The notes below the pieces were generated by a model, which saw nothing but the letters and a program-made list of their open reading frames with translations, was not told the origin of the DNA and ran no database searches. A stretch of 64,000 bases of DNA, taken from NCBI RefSeq assembly GCF_904849725.1, contig NC_058519.1, positions 111,216,881 through 111,280,880 on the forward strand. The letters are read 5' to 3'. Source of the stretch: Hordeum vulgare subsp. vulgare (taxonomy: Eukaryota > Streptophyta > Magnoliopsida > Poales > Poaceae). The translations under genes and the position numbers were made by a program. Below, piece after piece: positions 43,664 through 54,113 of this stretch (positions are counted from its first letter, which is position 1; the number at the start of each line of letters is the position of its first letter).

Positions 43664-46600
43664 ATGGCTCACGCAAGTGTCATCCTGAATTTTAATACGT
43701 TCCTAGAGAAAGCTAAGTTGAAAGATGATGGAAGCAACTTTGTAGACTGGGCTCGTAATCTTAAGCTAATCTTACAAGCTGGAAAGAAGGATTATGTCCT
43801 TAATGCTGCGCTAGGAGATGAACCACCCGCCACGGCAGATCAGGATGTTAAGAACGCTTGGTTAGCACGTAAGGAGGACTACTCAATAGTTCAATGTGCA
43901 GTCTTGGATGGCTTAGAACCGGGACTTCAACGTCGCTTTGAGCGTCATGGAGCATTTGAGATGTTCCAGGAGTTGAAGTTTATCTTTCAGAAGAACGCCC
44001 GGATCGAGAGGTATGAGACCTCCGATAAATTCTATGCTTGCAAGATGGAGGAAAACTCGTCTGTCAGTGAACATGTGCTCAAAATGTCTGGGTACTCAAA
44101 CCGTCTAGCTGAACTGGGGATTGAACTCCCGCAAGAAGCTATCACTGACAGAATCCTTCAATCACTGCTGCCAAGCTATAAAGGCTTTGTGTTGAACTAC
44201 AACATGCAAGGGATGAACAAGTCTCCCGGCGAGTTGTTTGCGATGCTGAAAGTCGCAGAGTCTGAACTCCGTAAAGAGCATCAAGTGTTGATGGTGAGCA
44301 AGACCACTAGTTTCAAGAGAAACGGCAAAAGCAAGAAGGGCAATTCGAAGAAGAGCGGCAAGCCTGTTGCCAATCCGTCGAAGAAACCCAAGGCTGGACC
44401 TAAGCCTGAAACAGAGTGCTTCTATTGCAAGGGTATGGGTCACTGGAAGCGCAATTGCCCCAAGTATCTGGCAGATAAGAAGGCGGGCAAAGAAAAATCA
44501 GGTATATTTGATATACATGTTATTGATGTGTACTTAACCGGCTCTCGTAGTAGTGCCTGGGTATTCGATACCGGTTCTGTTGCTCACATTTGCAACTCGA
44601 AGCAGGAACTGTGGAATAGACGAAAGCTGGCGAAAGACGAAGTGACGATGCGCGTAGGAAACGGTTCCAAGGTCGTTGCAATCGCCGTCGGCACAGTGTC
44701 ACTTAGACTACCATCGAGATTAGTGATGAACTTAAATCATTGTTATTTAGTGCCTGCGTTGAGCATGAACATTATATCTGGATCTTGTTTATTGCGAGAC
44801 GGTTACTCTTTTAAGTCTGAGAATAATGGTTGTTCTATTTCTATGAGTAACATCTTTTATGGTCATGCACCGAATGTGAGAGGATTGTTCATATTGAATC
44901 TTGATAGCGATACGCATATACATAACATTGAGACCAAAAGAGTTAGAGTAAACAATGATAGCGCCATATTTTTGTGGCACTGCCGCTTGGGTCATATTGG
45001 TGTAAAGCGCATGAAGAAACTCCATGCTGATGGACTTTTGGAGTCACTTGACTTTGATTCACTTGACACGTGCGAACAATGCCTCATGGGCAAGATGACT
45101 AAGACTCCGTTCTCCGGAACAATGGGTCGTGCAAGTGACTTGTTGGAAATCATACATACCGATGTGTGTGGTCCAATGAGCGTGGAGGCACGCGGCGGAT
45201 ATCGTTATTTTCTCACCTTCACTGACGATTTAAGTAGATATGGTTATGTCTACTTGATGAAGCACAAGTCTGAAACATTTGAAAAGTTCAAGCAATTTCA
45301 GAGTGAAGTGGAAAATCATCGTAACCAAAAGATCAAGTTCCTACGGTCTGATCGTGGGGGTGAATATCTGAGTTTCGAGTTTGGTACTCACTTAAGACAA
45401 TGTGGAATTGTTTCGCAGTTAACACCGCCTGGAACACCACAGCGTAATGGTGTGTCTGAACGTCGTAATCGTACTTTGTTAGAGATGGTGCGATCTATGA
45501 TGTCTCTTACTGATTTACCGCTATCATTTTGGGGTTATGCATTAGAAACAGCTGCATTCACTTTAAATAGGGCACCATCGAAATCCGTTGAGACGACACC
45601 ATACGAACTGTGGTATGGAAAAAGGCCAAAGTTGTCGTTTCTTAAAGTTTGGGGATGTGATGCTTATGTCAAAAAGCTTCAGCCTGAAAAGCTGGAACCC
45701 AAAGCGGAAAGGTGCGTCTTCATAGGTTACCCAAAAGAGACAGTTGGGTACACCTTCTATCTCAAATCCAAGGGCAAAGTGTTTCTTGCTAAGAACGGAA
45801 CTTTTCTCGAGAAGGAGTTTCTCTCGAGAGAATTGAGTGGGAGGAAGATAGAACTTGACGAGGTTGTCGAACCTCTCATCCCTCTGAATGGTGGCGCAGG
45901 GCAAGGGGAAACATCTGTCGTTGCGACGCCGGTTGAGGAGGAAGTTAATGATGATGATCATGAAACTCCAGTTCAAGTTTCTGTTGAACCACGCAGGTCG
46001 ACGAGATCACGCGCTGCTCCAGAGTGGTACGGTAATCCCATCTTGTCAATCATGTTGTTAGACAACAATGAACCTGCAAATTATGAAGAAGCAATGGTGG
46101 GCCCAGATTCCAACAAATGGCTAGAAGCCATGAAATCCGAGATAGGATCCATGTATGAGAACAAAGTGTGGACTTTGGAGATACTACCTGAGGGCCGCAA
46201 GGCTATTCGGAACAAATGGATCTTTAAGAAGAAGACGGACACTGACGGTAATGTGACCGTTTATAAAGCTCGACTTGTGGCAAAGGGTTTTTCACAAGTT
46301 CCAGGAGTTGACTACGATGAGACCTTCTCACCCGTAGCGATGCTTAAGTCCGTCAGAATCATGTTAGCAATAGCTGCATTTTTCGATTATGAAATCTGGC
46401 AGATGGATGTCAAAACGGCGTTCCTTAACGGTTTCCTTAAGGAAGAGTTGTATATGATGCAACCCGAAGGTTTTGTCGATCCTAAAATGCTGACAAGGTG
46501 TGCAAGCTCCAGTGATCCATTTATGGACTGGTGCAAGCATCTCGGAGTTGGAACAAACGCTTTGATGAGGTGATCAAAGCATTTGGGTTTATACAAGTGG

Positions 46601-47643
46601 TTGGAGAATCTTGTATTTACAAGAAAGTGAGTGGGAGCTCTGTGGCGTTTCTAATATTATATGTGGATGACATATTACTGATTGGAAACAACGTAGAGCT
46701 TTTGGAGAGCATAAAAGGTTACTTGAATAAAAGTTTCTCTATGAAGGACCTAGGAGAAGCTGCTTACATTCTAGGCATTAAGATCTATAGGGATAGATCA
46801 AAACGCCTGATAGGACTTTCACAAAGCACATACCTTGATAAAGTTTTGAAGAGGTTCAAAATGGAACAGTCCAAGAAAGGGTTCTTGCCAGTGTTACAAG
46901 GTACGAGATTGAGTAAGACTCAGTGCCCAGCAACTGATGAAGATAGAGAGCATATGCGCTCCGTCCCCTATGCTTCAGCCATAGGCTCTATCATGTATGC
47001 AATGTTGTGCACTAGACCGGATGTTAGCCTGGCCATAAGTATGGCAGGTAGGTTCCAGAGTAATCCAGGAGTGGATCACTGGACGGCGGTCAAGAATATC
47101 CTGAAGTACCTGAAAAGGACTAAGGAGATGTTTCTCGTGTATGGAGGTGACGAAGAGCTCGCCGTAAAAGGTTACGTCGATGCAAGCTTTGACACAGATC
47201 CGGACGACTCTAAGTCGCAAACCGGATACGTATTTATTCTTAATGGGGGTGCAGTAAGCTGGTGCAGTTCCAAGCAAAGCGTCGTAGCAGATTCTACATG
47301 TGAAGCGGAGTACATGGCTGCCTCGGAGGCGGCTAAGGAGGGTGTCTGGATGAAGCAGTTCATGACGGATCTTGGAGTGGTGCCAAGTGCACTGGATCCA
47401 ATAACCTTGTTCTGTGACAACACTGGTGCCATTGCCTTAGCAAAGGAACCAAGGTTTCACAAGAAGACCAGACACATCAACCGACGCTTCAACCTCATCC
47501 GCGACTACGTCGAGGAGGAGGACGTAAATATATGCAAAGTGCACACGGATCTGAATGTAGCAGACCCGCTGACTAAACCTCTTCCACGGCCAAAACATGA
47601 TCGACACCAGAACTGTATGGGTGTTAGATTTATTACAATGTAA
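43664..47643 (+). pseudogene. Copia gag-pol polyprotein, copy 2, one frameshift
   Basis: The ATG at 43664 (MAHASVILNFNTF) opens 969 codons to 46573. Zinc knuckle CX2CX4HX4C is at residues 252-265, the protease DTG at 302-304, and the integrase catalytic D500, D563 and E599 give exact DD35E spacing after an HHCC finger. RT begins near residue 810. At 46484-46487 a run of four A replaces five in copy 1, shifting the frame early in RT. The rest (YVDD at 46660-46671, then RNase H) reads in the next frame to TAA at 47641-47643. The upstream frame would yield gag, protease and integrase plus a truncated RT. All other catalytic positions are kept. It could be a parasite of active relatives if transcribed. 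Confidence 0.95.
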
Positions 47644-47682
47644 TTCACATGGTGATGTGAGGGCTAGATTATTGACTCTAGT

Positions 47683-47695
47683 GCAAGTGGGAGAC
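47683..47695 (+). other. polypurine tract of Angela copy 2
   Basis: CAAGTGGGAGAC directly precedes the 3' LTR TGTTGG at 47696. Confidence 0.8.
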
Positions 47696-49522
47696 TGTTG
47701 GAATTATGCCCTAGAGGCAATAATAAATGTATAGTTATTATTATAATTCCTGTATCAAGATAATAGTTTATTATCCATGCTATAATTGTATTGAATGAAG
47801 ACTCATTTACATGTGTGGATACATAGACAAAACACCGTCCCTAGCATGCCTCTAGTTGGCTAGCCAGTTGATCGATGATAGTCAGTGTCTTCTGATTATG
47901 AACAAGGTGTTGTTGCTTGATAACTAGATCACGTCATTGGGAGAATCACGTGATGGACTAGACCCAAACTAATAGACGTAGCATGTTGATCGTGTCATTT
48001 TGTTGCTACTGTTTTCTGCGTGTCAAGTATTTATTCCTATGACCATGAGATCATATAACTCACTGACACCGGAGGAATGCTTTGTGTGTATCAAACGTCG
48101 CAACGTAACTGGGTGACTATAAAGATGCTCTACAGGTATCTCCGAAGGTGTTAGTTGAGTTAGTATGGATCAAGACTGGGATTTGTCACTCCGTGTGACG
48201 GAGAGGTATCTCGGGGCCCACTCGGTAATACAACATCACACACAAGCCTTGCAAGCAATGTAACTTAGTGTAAGTTGCGGGATCTTGTGTTACGGAACGA
48301 GTAAAGAGACTTGCCGGTAAACGAGATTGAAATAGGTATGCGGATACTGACGATCGAATCTCGGGCAAGTAACATACCGAAGGACAAAGGGAATGACATA
48401 CGGGATTATACGAATCCTTGGCACTGAGGTTCAAACGATAAGATCTTCGTAGAATATGTAGGATCCAATATGGGCATCCAGGTCCCGCTATTGGATATTG
48501 ACCGAGGAGTCTCTCGGGTCATGTCTACATAGTTCTCGAACCCGCAGGGTCTGCACACTTAAGGTTCGACGTTGGTTTATGCGTATTTGAGTTATATGGT
48601 TGGTTACCGAATGTTGTTCGGAGTCCGGATGAGATCACGGACGTCACGAGGGTTTCCGGAATGGTCCGGAAACGAAGATTGATATATAGGATGACCTCAT
48701 TTGATTACCGGAAGGTTTTCGGAGTTACCGGGAATGTACCGGGAATGACGAATGGGTTCCGGGAGTTCACCGGGGGGGGGGGGGCAACCCACCCCGGGGA
48801 AGCCCATAGGCTTTGGGGAGACACACCAGCCCTTAGTGGGCTGGTGGGACAGCCCCAAGGGGGCCTATGCGCCAAGAGAAAGAAATCAAAGGAAAAGAAA
48901 AAAAAAGAGGGAAGAAGTGGGAAGGGAGGGGGACTCCTCCCACCAAACCAAGTCCAACTCGGTTTGGGGGGGGAGTCCTCCCCCCCTTGGCTCGGCCGAC
49001 CCCTTGGGAGTCCCTTGGACCCCAAGGCAAGGTCCCCCTCCCTCCTCCTATATATATGGGGCTTTTAGGGCAGATTTGAGACGATTTTTCTCACGGCTGC
49101 CCGACCACATACCTCCATAGTTTTTCCTCTAGATCGCGTTTCTGCGGAGCTTGGGCGGAGCCCTGCTGAGACGAGATCATCACCAACCTCCGGAGTGCCG
49201 TCACGCTGCCGGAGAACTCTTCTACCTCTCCGTCTCTCTTGCTGGATCAAGAAGGCCGAGATCATCGTCGAGATGTACGTGTGCTGAACGCGGAGGTGTC
49301 GTCTGTTCGGTACTAGATCGTGGGACTGATCGCGGGATTGTTCGCGGGGCGGATCGAGGGACGTGAGGACGTTCCACTACATCAACCGCGTTCTCTAACG
49401 CTTCTGCTGTACGATCTACAAGGGTACGTAGATCACTCATCCCCTCTCGTAGATGGACATCACCATGATAGGTCTTCGTGCGCGTAGGAAATTTTTTGTT
49501 TCCCATGCGACGTTCCCCAACA
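47696..49522 (+). repeat. 3' LTR of Angela copy 2, 1827 bp
   Basis: Matches the 5' LTR almost base for base, with small indels at homopolymers (poly-G near 48773-48783, TTTTT near 49085). Confidence 0.96.
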
Positions 49523-49527
49523 GGGAA

Positions 49528-52500
49528 TTACCGGTAGTATATTTTCCCGTATATAGGTTTTTTTTCCGCTTTAATGTGTGACATTATTTTGTGTTGCAAA
49601 CCTCACATATTTTATATGTTTCCGGGGTAGAAAAATCCAGTGGATTTTTCTGTGCAATTAGTTTTAGTTTTTGAGGAAGTTAGTTTGCGAGATATTTTCC
49701 CGTGATGCCCTTTTGTTTAATTCGTAGGATTTATTCCGTGCCTCGTTTGAATTAGTTGTCAACTAGGGAGTTCTTCTTAGATGTTTTGTTTAGCCTCTGG
49801 TATTTTTAGTCGCAATAGAAATGCATGTTTAGGTGTGTTTTGCTTGCTCTCAAGTTGCTAGAAATAGTGTTGTTTTAGACGTGCTGAAATATTTCTAAGT
49901 CTGGAATCTGTTATATTTTGTTGCTGTCTTGTCTTGCTTGCATCTTGTGATCTGTAGCTCTTTTGAGATTTGTCCAATGGAGTTAGTTGTACCCCTAGTG
50001 TTTCTCGAGCATTCTGTAAAGTTTCATGCCATTTGGAGATCTGTAGCTTAGGATTTTTCTGCTGTCAATATTGCTTCAGATCGAAAACTGCACTTTCAGG
50101 AGGTGTAATTTTCACTAAGTCTGAAATAGTGTGTGAGTTGCCGTTTTGTGTCTTCTTGTTCTAGTGCTCCTTGCTGCCATGCTAGTGGTTGTTAGTTTTT
50201 CGTAGTAGTGCTTCTTGCCCTCTTCCGTGCCATGCCTTGCTTGAGCATATCGGAGTTGTGTAGCCGTAGTTGTGGGGCGTAGAATATGCTATGTGGCTGA
50301 TTTTGGCAGATTGTAGTCAATTCTTGTTTTGCTCGTAGTTTTTGATCCGTAGCTCCGTTGGAGATGTTCTTTATGTGTAGATTGCTTGCCTTGACACGTA
50401 GAATCACGTGAACCTATTTTTTGTGCTGTTTAACAACTAATTAAATGCATTAGTTCAGATCTGGACAGAATTGTAAATTAACATGTGAGGTCGTTTCGGA
50501 GGTGCTATATGTCATTTCCGACCTCATTTAAAATGTCTAGATAGGTAGTTCAATTACCGCTTCACCTCTTGCATGTTTGACAACATTAATATTGTCGTGT
50601 ATCTAATCGGGATAGAACTAAATAAATTAACGTGGAGTTTCGTCAATATGCAACTCGTGCATATTGAACTTCACTTAATGCGTAGTGTTTGATTGTGTGA
50701 TTTTTCATGCCGTGACTTGCATGTTTTCAGCTGCTCATGCATCATTTGTGTTGTGCATCGTGTGGTGAATTCCGTGTGATGATTTGTGTTTCGGGTTTGC
50801 TTCGTCTCGATAGAGCTCCGCACGCGTGTCGGATTGTGAGGACCCGTTCGACTACGTCAGTTCGTCTGCTTCACGGAGGCATTCTTCTTCCAAGCGGGAT
50901 CTCAGGCAAGATGATCATTTTCCCAGATACCATTACTATCATTGCCATGCTAGTTTACCGCTTCTATCGTTTATGTCTCGTTGCCTACCACTTGTTAAAT
51001 ATCAGCCTCTCAACAATGCCATGATTACCTTCAACCTGTTCGACCTAGAAAACCACTGATTGGCTATGTTACTGCTTGCTTAATCCTGTGTTAGTGTTGC
51101 TAGTTGCAGGTGCATTACTTCCATGTGAGGACATGGGTTCCTTGTTATATCACCATATTTAATTGCTATTTAATTTAATGCACCTATATACTTGGTAAAA
51201 GGTGGAAGGCTCGGCCTTTCTAGCCTGGTGTTTTGTTCCACCTTTGTCCCCTTAGTTTCCGGCTACCGGTGTTATGTTCCATAATCGAGCGCTCCTAACA
51301 CGATCGGGGTTGTTATGGGGACCCCCTTAATAATTCGTTTTAGATTAAGACTGGTCTAGCAAGGCCCAACTTTGGTACTACATTTGCCTAATCACCTAAT
51401 AAATTGCATAGGGACTTTCCGGACCCCGAGGATAATTTAATCAACCCCCGGGCCAGTGCTCCTCATGAGTGTTGGTCCAAAACAGAGCACTGTGCGGGGC
51501 CACCGCGAGGAAACTCGAGGTTTGGCACTTGTACGCGTCGCTTATCCGTCGTGTCCTGAGAACGAGGTACGCGACTCGTATCGGGATCGTCGACACGTCG
51601 GGCGGCCTTGCTGGATTAGTTTTACCTTTGACGAGATATCTTGTGCATCGGGATTCCGGTGATGCTTTGGGTAATCTCAGAGTTGAGGTTTTCCATTAGG
51701 GAATCCGACGAGATCGTGAGCTTCGTGATTGAGGATTTCTATGCGGCTTGTGGTAATTTGTGATGGACTAGTTGGAGCACCCCTGCAGGGTTAAATCTTT
51801 CGGAAAGCCGTGCCCGCGGTTATGTGGCAACGTGGAAACTTTGTTTAACACTGGTTCTAGATAACTTGAAGTTAACTTAATTAAAACATGCCAACTGTGT
51901 GCGTAACCGTGACTGTCTCTTTCGTGAGTTCCTTCTCCGACCGAGGACACGGTGGGGTTATGTCTGACGTAGGTAGGTGTTCAGGATCATTCATTTGATC
52001 ATCAGTAGTTCACGTTCGTTATGCGTAGATCTTCCCCCTCTTATTTCTTGTACTCGTAAGTTAGCCACCAAATACATGCTTAGCCGCTGCTGCAACCTCA
52101 CCACTTAACCATACCTCACCCATTAAGCTTTGCTAGTCTTGATACCTTTGGAAATGAGATTGCTGAGTCCCCTGTGGCTCACAGATTACTACAACACAGT
52201 TGCAGGTACAGGTTAAGATTACTTGACGCGAGCGCATTGTTTGTTCATTTGGAGTTGCTTCTTCTTCTTCTTCTTCATCGATCTAGGATGGGTTCCAGGC
52301 CGGCAGCCTGGGATAGCAAGGATGGACGTCGTTCTTATTTTTCTCGTTTGTTTTCGTCCGTAGTCGGACCCTGCTCTTACTCTTGATGATTATGTAATGT
52401 ACTGATGTGACTCTGATGTAGCTTGTGGCGAGTGTAAGCCAACTCTGAATATATATCTCTCCTTTTCAGTACATGTACTTGTAACGATATCCATTCTTGC

Positions 52501-52577
52501 AACACGACGAGATGCACTTCTATCCCTGACGAGGCATTCGTGCCAAATTGAGGATAGGGTCGCATCTTGGGCGTGGC
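49528..52577 (+). other. noncoding distal part of the LARD 3' LTR
   Basis: No coding sequence. Contains a (CTT)n run at 52258-52274, also present in the 5' LTR remnant at 35278-35295. Confidence 0.7.
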
Positions 52578-52578
52578 A

Positions 52579-53430
52579 TTGTAGTAGTGCATCGCCATGT
52601 GGGAACTGACCCTGTGTGTCCCATATACCACACGGATTTTGAGGATATTTTGCATCTTCTTTTTGATTGTATATCGATTAAATAACTCTGGAATGGTTTA
52701 AAACTGGAGGACTGAATCTCGGGAGCTTTTGTTGTAGACATGTCGAATTCGCATATGCTTGAAGATCTTATTCTTCAATCAATCAATTCTAGAACCTCGA
52801 AGGAATGGGTACAACCGAGGTGATAGCAACTGCATGCTGGTAGCTGTGGTGGATACGAAGAAGTGCCACACATAATGAGATTGTTCCACCATCAACACAT
52901 TGGATGATGTCTATCCTTGCTCTATGTAACACATTTGTCAAGGCCAACAAAAAAGATGCTACTAGAGAGATGGTACGATGGAAAAAAACAAGTAAAGATG
53001 ATTTAAAGTTGATTGTTGATGCATCATTTCATATCGATGTAGGCATGTGAGCTAGTGCTGGAATCATCAGAGATGGGTTTGGCAATTTTATAGTAGCTTC
53101 TTGCACTTTTATCTCCTTTGCATCGGAAGCATCAATAGTTGAAGCGATGACTATGAAGCACGCCCTCATCCTGCAGAAACTCTTGGTTTGAATCACATCA
53201 CAACTGAATCACACTCTAGAAGTTGTGAGTGAATGCACAAGCAATACTTGGTGGAGTGAAGGTGTCCCATATCTGCGGACTGCGTGGACTTAATTGCTTT
53301 GATTGGGAACGTCGAGTTCCGCCATTGCTTACGAGAAGCTAATCAAGCTTCTCACAAGATTGGTAAATTTAACATTAAGAATAATCTATCTTGTAATTAT
53401 GTCGATGAAAATTCTTACTTAATTTGAATA
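52579..53430 (+). pseudogene. LINE C-terminal zinc-binding and RNase H-like region, decayed
   Basis: Frames in order give HRHVGTDPVCPIYHTD and EDILHLLFDC, fitting the RT-associated zinc-binding motif. From about 53010 LLMHH/VDASFHIDVG leads into SAGIIRDGFGNFIVASCTF and SEASIVEAMTMKHALIL, fitting the RNase H (RVT_3) domain with its Asp and Glu positions. Several stops and shifts are present. The region between KLPKGICK at 33270 and this piece, about 200-300 residues in intact LINEs, is missing. A weak A-rich tail follows near 53425-53460. Confidence 0.75.
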
Positions 53431-54020
53431 AAGCAAGCCATGATAGCATTTTCCTAAAAAAGTGAGATAATATGAGATGAGATACTGACACCCCCCCCAC
53501 CCCAGCCAATAACTTATTTCTTTATTCCTAGAACTTGATAGTTATTTCCCGCATCTCATATTAATTGTTACTTAAACCGAATGTTATATCTAATACTTTC
53601 TTTGTTTTTAAATATAAGTTTTTAAAATGTTTATGTCTATCTATATTTTTAGGGTTTTACGTCTATACACATCTGTTGTATTCTTTTAATGAAGCCTTTA
53701 AAAAAACGGAGACAGTATTAGAATATGTTTGGATAAATCACAATTAATATGCGCCAGAGAAGTATGTGATTGGACTCCTCGGCAAAGAAAAAGTAATCAT
53801 AGATATGAGCTGACATCATGCCATTTTGTTAAGAGTCTGGATTGCACACTCTGGCAAGTCTGACTAATTCACCAAGGACCACACCGACACCGCGTACTGC
53901 TCACTTCCACAACAAGCAAAGGGGAAAAGGGCAAAAAGGAGCAGCCCACACCGGCCGCGGCCGGCCCACTGTTCAGCCCAGCCGGCCGGGCCCGCAATAA
54001 ACCCCCGCCCGGCCTCCTCC
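53431..54020. other. intergenic and distal promoter of UAM
   Basis: AT-rich until about 53870, then GC-rich. GGCCCACT/GGCCCACA-like motifs (CCGGCCCACT near 53961; AGCCCAC near 53942) resemble the site-II/GGCCCA elements of plant housekeeping genes. Confidence 0.35.
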
Positions 54021-54025
54021 TCCAT

Positions 54026-54113
54026 TATATACCCTGTCCGTTTCCTACACCTCTCCGCACCCCGGCCGATCACCGCCTGCCCGTCCGTCACCTGCCTCCC
54101 CCGCCTCGCCGCG
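54026..54113 (+). promoter_or_regulatory. TATA box and C-rich leader of UAM
   Basis: TATATA at 54026-54031 lies about 85 bases before the ATG, leaving a leader of roughly 50 bases rich in CCGCC. The context before the start is CGCCGCGATGG, a good monocot initiation context. Confidence 0.65.

Larger units (their letters stand above)
40583..49522 (+). mobile_element. Copia element of the BARE/Angela/WIS lineage, copy 2, nearly intact
   Basis: The 8940-bp element has complete LTRs, PBS, gag-pol and polypurine tract, flanked by GGGAA at 40578-40582 and 49523-49527. By eye the two LTRs differ by roughly 1%, so it is much younger than copy 1. It is inserted in the 3' LTR of the LARD. The only coding lesion I see is a single-base loss in RT. 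Confidence 0.96.
35107..52578 (+). mobile_element. large noncoding LTR element (LARD, Sukkula-like), 5' LTR truncated
   Basis: The 5' LTR remnant (35107-35597) matches the last 490 bases of the 3' LTR (from about 52089). Then come a PBS at 35601, about 3.3 kb of internal sequence without coding potential, and a 3' LTR of 4.7 kb once the nested Angela (40583-49522) is removed. Long LTRs (about 4.5 kb) with a noncoding internal domain of about 3.5 kb define the barley LARD Sukkula. The architecture matches; the family name is inferred. It interrupts a LINE. Confidence 0.8.
38918..52578 (+). repeat. 3' LTR of the LARD, split by Angela copy 2
   Basis: Pieces are 38918-40582 and 49528-52578 (GGGAA at 49523-49527 is the target duplication). 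The start is TGTGATAGCCCGATGCCG; the exact first base is uncertain by about two. The end is GGGCGTGGCA at 52578. Net length is about 4.7 kb. The many frames in its GC-rich stretch (39550-40250) are overlapping and composition-driven, not genes. Confidence 0.8.
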
